In this document: positions 11,346 through 21,879 of the stretch, in pieces
How the letters are laid out: each line of letters starts with the position of its first letter
Numbering within the stretch: position 1 is the first letter of the stretch
Assembly (NCBI GenBank): GCA_024500155.1
Contig: CM044866.1
Span: forward strand, 42,089,501-42,153,500
Length of the DNA stretch: 64,000 nucleotides
Direction: 5' to 3'
Origin: Chenopodium formosanum
Lineage: Eukaryota > Streptophyta > Magnoliopsida > Caryophyllales > Amaranthaceae
The notes under the pieces: generated by a model
Told to the model about the DNA's origin: nothing
Seen by the model: the letters and a program-made list of their open reading frames with translations, nothing else
The model's database searches: none
Program-made: the position numbers and the translations under genes

Positions 11346-11755
11346 TTTATAGCTTTTCTTGCAATTTTTGATGCGCTTGTTCTGAGTTTGATTAATTCAT
11401 TCTACTATTTTGGGCTTTTCGATTACTATTTCCTTATCTATTTGAAAATCTCATAGTATTTTGAAGTTGTTAGGGTAAAATTGAATCACTCGAATATAAT
11501 TGAGTGCAAACATTTAATATCGTAATGATGCGTGGTTTTGTCATAAATTCTCTGAAATTATGCCATTTTGAGATATGAATTTGTTTTGCAATTGTCCTGA
11601 TTAATTTATTTTTGTGGGAATGACCAGCTATATTATGTTTTATGATTTTATTGTTTGGTGGGAAAATTAACATGGTTGCTCATTGCTCCTTTATTTTGAA
11701 TCAAATTCTAGCAATGTTTTAATTGCAAATAGATGTTTTAATTACAAATTGTTTA

Positions 11756-13100
11756 ATAAGATGTTGGATGCTATAAGGCTTAAGGTTTTGTTGGTCTTAT
11801 ATAATTCAATAGCTTGAAGAGAGTTCGCTTGTAATTTAATGTCACCAAATTTGTATACTGTATATGTTTAGGTGAATATAATATTATTGTGTCAGCATGT
11901 GGATTTGGGAGGTTATCTATAAAAACCCTAGTGATTTGTCATCTGAATGATGATTACAATTCCCATGCTCCAATGTTCTGAAAATTAGATGGATTTTAGT
12001 TTTCCCGCATGTTATATTGATGATAAGAAATTAAATAAGTTTTACAGTTTCTTTTGTGATTGGATATCAAATTATTTAAGTGTAGGATTTAGGTTTATTG
12101 ATTGTAAACTTAATGGTCAGTTGTTATGTTTAGGTCTTTTGTGGTAAATAGTTGTCGAATAATATCTTTGTTAAGGAGAGTATGAAGGTTTTAAGTTGAA
12201 AATACTACAGGTACAGGGAGACTTGGTAGTTAGGGACTTAGGGATTATACTATTATAGTCTAGCTAGGGAAATTTATTGCTGAATTGTTCAAAGATGAAA
12301 CTATCTGGGCTGAGGTCTTACAGTTAGTAGACTAGTCGTCCAGGTTAGCTGCTTTTCATGCTAGATGGTGGTGACTGCATATATATCGGTTAAATTAATG
12401 CATCTTCCTACAAAATTGACTCATATTCTGCAAGTCTTGATTACTTTGCATTTTAGAAAATTTATCATACCTATATTCTTCTAATGCCATGCATGGATAG
12501 GAAGCAAAGAGTGGGAGATTATGTACAACATGCTTATGTAGTTCTATTTCAAGCTGCTGATGGATTGTCTATAGTTTAAAAGGCTTGTATTGTTGTTCCT
12601 AATCAAGGATCAAGGATCAAGGCTTGTATTGTTGTTCCTAATCAAGAATCAACACTATCACCAGTGTTATCAAGATTTTCTGTGGCTTACTCTATCAAAC
12701 ATATAAAGAGATGCAACATCGGTCCATGTTATTAAGTATTAGGGTTTGAAAGGGACAAATCAATCAATCAATCAAAGCCTTAATCCTGTAAGCCTTGAAA
12801 GGGACAAAGATAGTTGATTATTATGGAATATATAAAGAAAATTATCTATCAATACTTTTTTTCCAGACTTTAGGCCACTAGAAATTGGTACGAAAGTATG
12901 GTGCACACTATCGTTAAGGATTTGAAGTAACGTTATCACTTTCGTTTCGTACTTCTTAAATTCGTTGATCCCTTTGGAAAACAAAGTGGTTTTGGTTTGA
13001 GAGAGAGAGAGACTGATAGCTAAAAATTGCACTTTGGTTCTCATATATTATTCTATTAGCAAGGATAAGCTTTTTCATGTATGGAGTTTATATTATTGAT
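11756..13100. other. Gene-free DNA with a small tandem duplication
   Basis: No convincing coding region was found. At about 12582-12653 a phrase GGCTTGTATTGTTGTTCC is tandemly duplicated with a ~40-bp period. Short CAAT repeats occur near 12760. Confidence 0.5.
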
Positions 13101-13107
13101 AACAGGA

Positions 13108-13330
13108 TCAGATTTGCAAATTGCAGCTCTTTAAAGCTAGTATTTTGCAAATTGCAGCCATTAAAAAAAATTGCAAATTGCAGCATAAAAGTTCTTATAA
13201 ATTGTAAATTGCAGTCCGGTTTATCTTTTTTCATCGGTTTACATGTCGAAAAATATTCGGTTAAGGTTTTAGGCTTTTAGGAGCTAATTTAGCCTTTAAG
13301 GTCTCGAATTGTGCTCGAAATTAGCAAAAA
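13108..13330. repeat. Single arm of a TTGCAAATTGCAG foldback family
   Basis: This stretch carries the same phrases as the left arm of the element at 15721-16225 (TTTGCAAATTGCAGC repeated, then ACATGTCGAAAAATATTCGG). No matching right arm follows, so this is a half element or a recombination product. Confidence 0.6.
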
Positions 13331-13399
13331 AATAAACATAAAAGAAGTTTACATTCAGTTTTTTTAATCGCATTACATTGGATTGCAATATTTTTGAAA

Positions 13400-13608
13400 G
13401 GAAAATTTGCGAGGAAGGTCCTTTTATGAGGTCGACCTTGTGTGGAAGGTCCTTTATGAAAAAGGTGGCACGAAAGGTCTTTATATGAACATTGGGTTGC
13501 GAGGAGGGTCCAAAATGTTCATATAAGGACATTTCGTGCCACCTTTTTCATAAAAGAACCTTCCACACAATGTCAACCTCATAAAAGGACCTTCCTCGTA
13601 AATTTTCC
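13400..13608. mobile_element. Foldback MULE-type MITE with 9-bp target duplication
   Basis: Two ~95-bp arms are almost perfect inverted repeats, starting GGAAAATTTGCGAGGAAGG and ending CTTCCTCGTAAATTTTCC. A 9-bp direct repeat TTTTTGAAA flanks them (13391-13399 and 13609-13617), a size typical of Mutator-like elements. Sequence on either side matches an uninterrupted paralogous site near 34700-34772 that has a single TTTTTGAAA. Confidence 0.85.
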
Positions 13609-13659
13609 TTTTTGAAATATCAAAATTTAGATTGGATAAAAGGAGTTTGGATCCAAAAT

Positions 13660-14120
13660 AAATGGTAACACACTAAAAAATTTCTATATGTTTTGGTTGA
13701 AGTAGCTTTTTCCGATTTGTTTCCGGCCAAATTCCGTGTACTTGAAAATTGACCAATGAACCCATGAAATTTTTATTCACTTTTACATCTTCTTTGGTCA
13801 AACAATTCACTAGAATAATAAGCAACCATCGATTTAAGTAATCATAATATTTCATCCAAATTCCACAACAAATATATTGTTATTCATTTGAGTTTGATTG
13901 CTTAAAATAATTTTTTTTTTTTTTTTGAAACCGCATAAAATCATTTCTTATATATTCCCTATATAGAATTAAAACTTCTCTATAATGAACACTAATTTAA
14001 TTTTATATAATTGATTTTTACATGCTCATTGCATACATTATCAAAAATATTAGTGTGAAAATTATGTAACTTACTTAAATTCCATTTACATTAGTTTTTT
14101 TGTTTGAAATAATTTACATG
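13660..14120. other. AT-rich DNA, no gene recognised
   Basis: Only short ORFs and a T-run (13911-13926) are present. Confidence 0.5.
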
Positions 14121-14127
14121 AGATTAA

Positions 14128-14716
14128 TTAGTGATTATAAGTATGGCTAGAAAAATTACAAATAGATTTTAAGCTTGTGCATTTGGGCATCACTTGCTTG
14201 GGCTTGAGGTGAATGCTGGTCAACATCCTGTTAACAAGTATTCTTGATGACGACGATGATCTTGAAACTCGAGCGAACGAGTGATGATCATCTTCAACGA
14301 GTAATTGCGCCAAATTCTTGAAAATGTACAGGTGAAAATTAGAGAAAAGCTTCTCTTAGCGATATTAGAGGAAAAACAGAGATAGACAATCAGGAGAAAT
14401 TGATATTATGGCAATCAATTGAGTGTGCTGTGCTTACCAGTAGAATTCTTGTTGACGACGATGATCTTGAAACTCGAGCAAACGAGTAATGAGCAGCTTC
14501 AGCGAATAATTGCACCAAATTCTTGAAAATGTGCAGGTGAAAATTAGAGAGAAGTTTCTCTTAGCGGTATTAAAAAGAGAAAAAACAGAGAGACAATTAC
14601 AGAGAATTTGATAATGGTAATGGCAAGCAATTGAGATCATGAGATGTACTGTGCTTACCGGTAAAATTCGTGATGACGACGATGATCCTGAAACTCGAGC
14701 GAACGAGTGACGTTTA
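14128..14716 (-). repeat. Tandem ~215-bp repeat with an exon-like unit
   Basis: Two full units and a third partial one repeat the phrase GATGACGACGATGATCTTGA (about 14235, 14452 and 14670). Read on the minus strand, each unit has a short open segment resembling HYSFARVSRSSSS followed by a potential donor GGTAAGCACAG, so the array could be a tandemly duplicated exon. The longest ORF is 14313-14128 (61 codons). I recognise no family. Confidence 0.6.
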
Positions 14717-14719
14717 GCT

Positions 14720-15045
14720 TAATTTGGTGGCAATGATGCTAATTAATGTTTATTATTGCATGTACAAAGGGTTTCTTTCGCGGTTGTAGTTTGTATATCG
14801 AAGACACTCATGTTGTTTATCCTATGTGTTCAGGTATATATATGTACATGTATGTGACGTGTGTTTAGTCCACATGTCCTTTTTCGACCGTGCACGTATA
14901 TGATGAAATCTAAGACCAAGTATAGGCTAGCTACATAGTCGTGTACTCATCAGTTAGTTCTTAGTCTATCGGGATTCGACCCTTACTTGCTCAGCTACAT
15001 AGTAGAGTTATTTTGGTTATTTTTGTTAGGTACGCGACACGCCTA
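14720..15045. other. Gene-free spacer
   Basis: No ORF of note or repeat structure was seen before copy B of the duplication begins. Confidence 0.45.
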
Positions 15046-15249
15046 CCACAATTCATCTAAAAAAAATTAAGTAATAAAAAAACTTTATTCCATCACAAAA
15101 TAGAAAAAAATGATTTTGCCCTTAATTGCACCAAAAAAATAACCTTTGCAAACCCAAACATTGGCCCGCTATTCTAACATAAGTACTACGGACTTTGTAC
15201 GGAGTAATATAAAATATACTAGTAATATAAACACTTACGGAGTACTCTA

Positions 15250-15562
15250 ACATTTGCTACCAGCGAAAACACCCCGTGTCACATTTGCTACGCGTTTAAA
15301 AAAAAATTATTTTGCTATTGGTGTGGCTGGTGGTCAGGGCAGGGGAGGGGAGGTGTTTGAGAATTTTTTTTTTTTTAAAGTTTTTTTTTTATATAATTTA
15401 AATTATTATTTAATGATATATGGGGCCCACTTAACGAAACCTTAACGGATTCTGTTAAGTGGCAGCAATATATACAGTTAGGGAATTTGTGTGGTAGTAA
15501 TTTAAATTTTTTTTAAACAAGTAGTAAATATGACACGGGGTGTTTTCGCTGGTAGCAAATGT
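15250..15562. mobile_element. TIR element, ~42-bp inverted ends
   Basis: The ends start ACATTTGCTACCAGCGAAAA and finish with the complement, with only two or three mismatches over 42 bp. The interior is T-rich. The right side may extend through CAATTTTTCC to 15572, a stretch absent on the left. No clear target duplication was found, but copy A of the duplication shows the element absent. Confidence 0.75.
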
Positions 15563-15720
15563 CAATTTTTCCTATTTTTTACTCAGTAGTTAATAGGATT
15601 TGACTTTTAAGTTTTAACACTACGTATCAGTTATACTTTAGCTATCATTTTTTATTTATAATTATGATAAAACATACATAATAATTATGCAGAATCTTAT
15701 TAAAATTGTCTTATTTAATA

Positions 15721-16225
15721 GGAAAATTTGCAAATTGCAACAATTTAAAGTTAGCATTTTGCAAATTGCAGCCATTTAAGAACAAAATTGCAAATTGCAG
15801 TCAAAAGTTGTTATAAATGTAAAATTGGCAAAAAATTAGTTTTTTTATCGGTTTGCGTGTCGAAAAATGTTTAGTTAAGGTTTTAGCGGCCAGTTTAGCC
15901 CTTTAGGGTCCAAATTGAGCTCGAAATTGGCAAAAAATTAACGTAACTACCGCTTTTTACAAGGAAAAAATAGTTCTATACATTTTTATTACGCAAAACA
16001 AGGCACTTATTTTATTTTTTGGTCAATTCCGAGCTCAATTCGGTTCCTTTAGAACTAAAATGGTCCCTAAAACCTTAAACGAACATTTTTCGACACGTAA
16101 ACCGATGAAAAAATTGATTTGGGCTGCAATTTACAATAACTTATAGGCTGCAATTTGCAATTTTTTTTAAATGACTGCAATATACAAAATACTAACTTTA
16201 AATGGCTGTAATTTGCAATTTTTTC
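15721..16225. mobile_element. Long foldback element (TTGCAAATTGCAG family)
   Basis: Two arms of about 220 bp are inverted copies. The left arm carries GGAAAATTTGCAAATTGC and GTGTCGAAAAATGT, and the right arm carries ACATTTTTCGACACG and TGTAATTTGCAATTTTTTC. It interrupts copy B right after CTTATTTAATA, where copy A carries a SINE. No exact target duplication was identified. Confidence 0.75.
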
Positions 16226-17017
16226 TAAATAAAATCCAATCCATAAATCCGATATTTAGTCAAATCCGATCCGAATAACTTTCACCCCACGACTTCTTCT
16301 ATATCTACGTGCTTTTCCAGTTATGCCCTTGCAAATGGCAGCTGTTTAGGAAGAGTGCCACTACTGCTTTCATTCTCCTTTCTCCATGCTTTTCTTTTTC
16401 TCCACTGCTTTCTTCAGTTAATTTTGTCAACAATAGCAGTTGATTCCTCGCGGCAAACCCAATATGAGCAGGAGCACCTTGTTTGTGTTTAATTCATGAG
16501 GAAAATGGGTCGGATTATCGGGTTTATCTTCTCTCTTTTGCAATTTTATAATTGATTCTAAATTTAAGTTCATCTTTAGCTTTTCTTGCAATTTTTGATG
16601 CATTTGTTCTGAGTTTGATTCATTCATTCTGGTAATTTGTGCTTTACGATCTATCAATTTGAAAATCTCATAGTATTTTGAAGTTGTTGGGGTAAAATTG
16701 AATCACTCGGATATAATTGAGTGAAAAAACGCGGATATATTGAACATTTAATATGGTAATAAATGATACGTGGTTTTGTCATGAATTCCCGACATCATGC
16801 CATTTTGAGGATAAGAATTTGTTTAGCAATTGTCCTGATTAATTTATATTTGTGGGAATAATCAACTCTATTATGTGGATTCATGTTTTATGATTTTGTT
16901 TGGTGGGAAAATTAACATGGCTGTTCATTGCTCCTTTATTTTGAATCAAATGCTAGCAGTGTTTTAATTGCAAATAGATTTTATTTTCATTAACTCGGAT
17001 TACAAATTGTTTGATTA

Positions 17018-17349
17018 AGTTTATGTTCGGATACTTTTTAGGGATGTATAACTAGATAGAATGACCTTGTTTGTTGAATTGTATGTCCTTGCTCATCAAT
17101 TTTGGTTAGGTTTGGGTAAAAGTGGTTTAGTCATACCGGTGGGAGTCAAAAGGTTGGGTCTCATAGGCAGCAAGGGATGGCTAGGCTACGGTGGCCGGTG
17201 GGTACTCCCTTAACTTGATTTGAAACTAAAATTGAGCAATAGAATTCCCGGGAATGTTTTTGGTGATATTTCTCTCTTATAATTCCTATTTCTCCTTATG
17301 TGAAAATGACCATTCTATTAATAGTACAATTTGAATGCATGAGGCTGGT
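17018..17349. other. Gene-free spacer
   Basis: No supported feature was found between the duplication and the hAT-like element. Confidence 0.45.
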
Positions 17350-17357
17350 GTTGAGGA

Positions 17358-18735
17358 TAGAGCTGTCAATTCAGGTAAATGGGTCGGGTTTGGGTCGGAT
17401 AAGAGTGGCTCGGGTCAACTCGGATCTGGTATATTTAGGTTAATGTCGTATTTTATGCGGGTCGGGTTCGGGTTGGGTCATGCTTGAGTCGGGTCATACA
17501 TCTTATCAGGTTTGGGTCGGGTTTAAGCCGGGTTTATAACAGGTCGGGTTACATTTGGGTCGGGTGAACAATAGGTCGGGTTTAATTCGGGTTTTCACGG
17601 GTTAAAACGGGTTAGGGTAACTCTCGGATTCGAGTTGGGTTCGGTTCAAGTCAATAATTTGCGGTTAGAATCAGGTCGGGTCATTCTCGGGTTTGAATCG
17701 GGTTCGGTTCAAGTCAATAATTTGCGGGTTATAATAAGGTCGGATCATTTTCAAGTCGGGTCATTCTCGGGTTCAAGTCGGGTTCGGTTCAAATCAATAA
17801 TTAATTTGCGTGTTATAATCAGGTTGGGTCATTTCCAAGTCGGGTCATTCTAAGATTCAAGTCGGGTTATGTTCAAGTCAATAATTTGCGGGTTACAATC
17901 AGGTCGGGTCATTTCCAAGTCGGGTCATATTCGGGTTCAACTAGCTATAAATAGATAATTATCATTTTTATCAAGATAATTATTTCCTTTGACTATAATA
18001 TACTTCGTATATGGCAACATACTAGGGAACTATAGTCTATAACTTAGGAAGATAATTATCTCCTTAGACCATACAACAAATATATACTATATTTAACTCT
18101 TAAATTTGGGGATGATACTTTTTTGTTTTGCTGGCCTGGACCGACTTGGTCTCCCTAGACAAAATGCTTTGATCAACAATAATAAAGTGGTCTTAATTGA
18201 ATTTAAGGTGATTTGAAATCGGGTCAGGAACAATTTGGGTTGAATTGAGGTCGGGTCAATAACAAGTCACCTTGATTTCGGGTCGGGTTAGTAACAGATC
18301 GGATTGAATTTTTGGGTCGGGTTAGTAATAGGTCGGGTAAAATTCGGCGGGTAAATAACAAGTCGGGTTGAATTTGGGTCGGGTTAATAACAAGTCGGTT
18401 TGATTTCGGGTCGGGTTAGGAACGGGTCGGGTTAGTAACAAGTCGGGTTAAATTCGGGTTAAAACAGGTTTGGGTCAATTTCGGTTTAAGTCGGGTTCGG
18501 TTCAGGTCAATAATTTACGGGTTACATTCGGGTCGGGTCACCTCCAGGTCGGTTCATGTTCGGGGTCGGGTCTCAAATACTCGGGTCAACTCGGGTTTAG
18601 TTGGTTTTAGGTCGGGTCAGGTCGGGTTTAGGTCACCATTTTTTCGGGTTCAGATGGGTCGATTAATAATCGGGTTCGGGTCGGTATTTCGGGTCGGGTC
18701 AGTATTTCGGGTCGGGTCAGCTTTTAACAGCTTTA
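17358..18735. mobile_element. hAT-like element filled with GGGTCGGGTT-type repeats
   Basis: The ends are TAGAGCTGTCAATTC and TTTTAACAGCTTTA, flanked by a perfect 8-bp direct repeat GTTGAGGA (17350-17357 and 18736-18743). Most of the interior is a degenerate array of GGGTCGGGTTCGGGTT words, split by ordinary AT-rich sequence at 17945-18210. G-runs every 4-6 bases on the plus strand give G-quadruplex potential. The ORF inside it is only the array read through. Confidence 0.8.
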
Positions 18736-18743
18736 GTTGAGGA

Positions 18744-19108
18744 TATCCAGCAATTTTACTGATACAACAGTGCTGATTAATGACTCCTGTTTTTATAATG
18801 TGATAAAAAATTGACTTGAAAAGCAATGAGAAACTTGTGACTTTTGTAATTTGGTTTCATGCTCTAAAATTCGTCTGTGTAATTTGAGTATGGGATCGAA
18901 GATGTTAAGGCCAAATAGATAGGTATTGTTGTATGATATTTGATTAAAATTTGTTTGTTGTATGTGGTTAATTTTAATCAGAATTCATAATGTTAACATA
19001 GCAACTTATCGTTATAATTTCTTAGAGATGTGCAACAATAAGATATACGAAGTATCATTTAAATTCTAAATTTGTTACACTCCCCAAGTTGCTTGCCACT
19101 TTATCGAA
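18744..19108. other. Gene-free spacer
   Basis: AT-rich sequence with no recognised element. Confidence 0.45.
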
Positions 19109-19124
19109 TATAATTTGGGTAGTT

Positions 19125-19234
19125 TTTTTTTTTTGGTGTTTAGAGAGCCACAAGAGCAGGTGATAAGAATCGATCCCAAGATATCTTGGAACCGGGAGGG
19201 GAGCTCTAACCACTTGAGCTATCCCTCACTCTCT
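19125..19234 (-). mobile_element. tRNA-derived SINE, family 2
   Basis: On the minus strand it begins GAGGGATAGCTCAAGTGG (A-box-like) and has GGGATCGATTC (B-box-like), ending TAAACACC plus a poly(A) (T-run at 19125-19134). A perfect 16-bp target duplication TATAATTTGGGTAGTT lies at 19109-19124 and 19235-19250. The head differs from family 1, but the AACACC-poly(A) tail is similar. Confidence 0.87.
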
Positions 19235-19250
19235 TATAATTTGGGTAGTT

Positions 19251-19923
19251 CATTGTTATGTTTTAATCTCAGCAAATTACTTTATCTTTTTCTGGCTTTT
19301 GATTAGCTTATATAGATTTAATATTTATAGCTCCCTATATTATCACTAACCACAATTTGGATTATATGAAGAATTCAATATTGTAAAACAAACATTGGTA
19401 TTTTAGTTTAGAATTTCAAATCTACATGGGCTTTTATTTAGATTTGTATATACAACTCCAACCACTCTCCGAGCAGTTGTATCTCAACCGCAATCCTATG
19501 TTTTCATACAATGGCGTTCATTTTTTCCTTAACCATCTTTTCTTGAACTTAGGTTTCAGCAATTTGAGGGAGCTTTTTAAGAATAGGGGTTTTCTTCAAA
19601 TTAGATAATGTAAGGCTGTTGATTGGGGTTCATTATAGCTGAATATTGGAGTTATGGGAGAAAATTGTATATTATAGCTTAATGTAGCAAATTAAGCACA
19701 AGTTCTTGGCTCTATTTTGTTGTTTTATTCATAAATTGATGATTTTATGAAATGAAAACTTTATTGAAGCTCAATTTCCTCTTTTGATATTTTGCAAGTT
19801 CTTAGGTACTCACTCTTTCTAACTTGCATAGTTCAATTTTATTGATTATGTTAAAAGATTTATTTAAGTACCATAATTCAAATTTAAGTGTTATTTTCGT
19901 AATAGTTGCAGTTTTCCATTTTA
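19251..19923. other. Gene-free spacer before the chromovirus
   Basis: Only short open frames without codon structure are present. No element ends were recognised. Confidence 0.45.
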
Positions 19924-20353
19924 TGTGATGGACTCAAGTCAACCGTGGATGGTGTATTCGAGGCGTAAGAAAGGGCAGCAGCAACCAGAGCACAGGGAAG
20001 GCATTTCTTTGCAAAGGGCCAAAAACAATTAAGAAGAATGAAGGAAAGAAGGGCAACCATCATTAGCTATGTTCATTTATGGTTTTTCCTTATTAGTTAA
20101 GTAGTCACATGTACTCTCCCTAAGGTCAGCCTTGACCATTAGTTTAAGTATGTTAGTTCAATCTTGTAGGAGTTTTATCCAAAAATTTGTAAGGTAAACA
20201 CAAGAGAGTGGCTACCTAAAGTGGCTTAGAGACTTGTAGCCTCAAGCTACTAAACTATCCCTTGTTATCCTTGATTATTCAAAAATCTGCCCTTCTTCCA
20301 TTAATTGAATTCATTTAGTACAACAATATTACAGTCAAATCTAGTCTATTACA
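19924..20353 (+). mobile_element. 5' LTR of a Ty3/gypsy chromovirus
   Basis: The start TGTGATGGACTC and the end ATTACA frame about 430 bp directly before the primer-binding site. The first ~100 bp is an open frame rich in Arg/Lys (VYSRRKKG), which resembles the C-terminal end of chromovirus polyproteins. In this family the pol frame probably ran into the LTR. The left boundary is inferred; no matching LTR was found downstream. Confidence 0.55.
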
Positions 20354-20356
20354 ACT

Positions 20357-20368
20357 TGGTATCAGAGC
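20357..20368 (+). promoter_or_regulatory. Primer-binding site, tRNA-Met type
   Basis: TGGTATCAGAGC complements the 3' end of plant initiator tRNA-Met. It lies three bases after the LTR end and nine bases before the gag start codon. Confidence 0.9.
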
Positions 20369-20376
20369 GGTCGATC

Positions 20377-21867
20377 ATGGCGGAGGGTCCCTCACTGACT
20401 CAGCGTGCCGACGCGGTGAACGAGAAGCTGGAAGAGGTCGACTCACAGTTGAAATCGATAGAAGAGAAAATCACGAATCAGGATACCTCCATAGGGCGTG
20501 CCGTGGCAGAGGCTGTGAGCAAGGCCATGGCAGAAACCCAGAAGGCCATCACCGATAACTTTGCAGCCCTGTTCGAGACAGAGAAGAAACGACGGGAAGA
20601 TGATAGGGTGCTTCTCGAGGGAAGGATTGATCGATTCCGGAGAGACCAAGAGATGCAGTCAACTCTAGCGGCGAGGGAGCAAGACAAACTTCGAGAGGAG
20701 ATGCGCGCTGCCATAGCCGCAACCACACAACCCAAACCACCGCCACCACCACCACTCCAACCTCGAATTCCAGTAGCTGAGGCCAATAGCGAAAATCATG
20801 GTGAAAACGAAGTGCGAACCCCTAGAGAAGGACCTTTTGGAATGCCGGAGTGGTGAAGGAGGGAACCAAGAGGGTGGAACGGCGGAATATTCGACGGTGG
20901 CGGAGATAATCGATGGAGGCATAAAAAACTTGACATGCCTATTTTTGAAGGGAAATACCCCGATAATTGGGTTATGAGGGCGAAAATGTACTTCAACTTC
21001 TATAAGTTGTCGGAAGAGGATCAAGTGACGGCGACCGTGGTGGCCATGGACGGCGCCGCACTCCAGTGGTACCACTAAGAGCACCGGAGGAGGCCGTTCG
21101 CCAGTTGGGCAGATCTGAGGCAGCGCAACCTTAAGGAGTTTCGGCCGACTAACTTCGGCACCTTGCACGAGCAATGGTTGGCAGTCATGCATACTACCAC
21201 CTTCAAAGAGTATCGAAGGAGGTTTATATAACTCGCGTTTCCCTTAGAAGACGTGCCGGAGAGCCTCATGAAGGGGCAATTTGTGAACGGACTCAAGGAG
21301 GAGGTGAAGGCGGAACTCCGAATGCAAAATCGGGCAACTCTCGAAGAGGCTATGGAGTTAGATGGGAGAATAGAGGAACGAAACAGAGTAAATGGGGGAA
21401 AAAGGAGCAACGTGGGACCATAGCGGGTCGGGTCCAGTGGGTCAGGGCCCGCCCCATTACCGTCCACCAGTAGAAGTGGGGGAGGCTTGATTCAATCCTA
21501 TGGGCTACCTACAGCTCCAACTAATTCAATGTGGGCAAGGGCCCCAGAATCTCAAGGCTCCATCAACATGGACCGGCCCACGACTTCTCAAAACTCTCAG
21601 AGAGTGTGAAATGGACCTCGAAGGCTTACATAAAGTGAATTGCAGGAGAAAAGAGCTAAGGGGCTCTGTTTTCGATGCGACGAACGCTGGGGAATTGGAC
21701 ATCGTTATAAGAGGAAGGAGATGAGTGTGTTGATTGCCGAAATTGGGGGTGAAGAAGAAGAAATGAACTCAAGATACTTGGAAGAAAAGGAGGAGTGGGA
21801 GAACCCGACACCAACGTGGAAGTCTCACTTTGTTCGGTGGTGGGAATTTCGAACCCAAAAACCATGA
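20377..21867 (+). pseudogene. Chromovirus gag, in one frame with five in-frame stops
   Basis: The gag frame starts MAEGPSLTQRADAV and has a long probable coiled coil (about residues 10-130), a Pro-rich hinge, a retrotransposon capsid region (LDMPIFEGKYPDNW) and a zinc-knuckle remnant (LCFRCDERWGIGHRY) whose last Cys is Tyr. The frame is uninterrupted by indels for ~1.49 kb but carries stops at 20854, 21076, 21229, 21421 and 21607. Each of these (TGA, TAA, TAA, TAG, TGA) is one C-to-T step from CGA, CAA or CAG. That pattern fits decay of methylated cytosines, which is an inference. Confidence 0.85.
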
Positions 21868-21879
21868 GGTTGAAGAGGT

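Larger units (their letters stand above)
8093..11755. repeat. Segmental duplication, copy A (interrupted by insertions)
   Basis: Segments at 8100-8275, 10200-10364, 10534-10633 and 10970-11755 match copy B at 15045-17017 in the same order and strand. Shared phrases include AACCCAAACATTGGCCCGC (8254 and 15152), TAGGATTTGACTTTTAA and GTTATGCCCTTGCAAATGGC (11103 and 16320). Insertions in this copy are the Stowaway-like arms with a Helitron and a hAT-like element, a Tourist-like element, and two SINEs. Confidence 0.8.
15045..17017. repeat. Segmental duplication, copy B
   Basis: This is collinear with 8.1-11.75 kb (copy A) but lacks that copy's insertions and instead carries a TIR element at 15250-15562 and a foldback at 15721-16225. 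Homology fades after AATTGCAAATAGAT at about 16980-17017. Many small indels suggest the duplication is old. Confidence 0.8.

Noticed and set aside
13077..13280. 67-codon ORF with repeated CKLQ
   Set aside because: It is the TTGCAAATTGCAG repeat of a foldback arm read in one frame.
17635..17853. 72-codon ORF with repeated VQVNNLRV
   Set aside because: It is the GGGTCGGGTT array read in one frame, not a gene.
17358..18735. Interstitial telomere repeat
   Set aside because: The words are GGGTCGGG-like, not TTTAGGG, and the block has hAT-like ends with an 8-bp duplication.
20443..20786. Overlapping minus-strand ORFs in the chromovirus gag
   Set aside because: They are shadows of the gag frame on the opposite strand.
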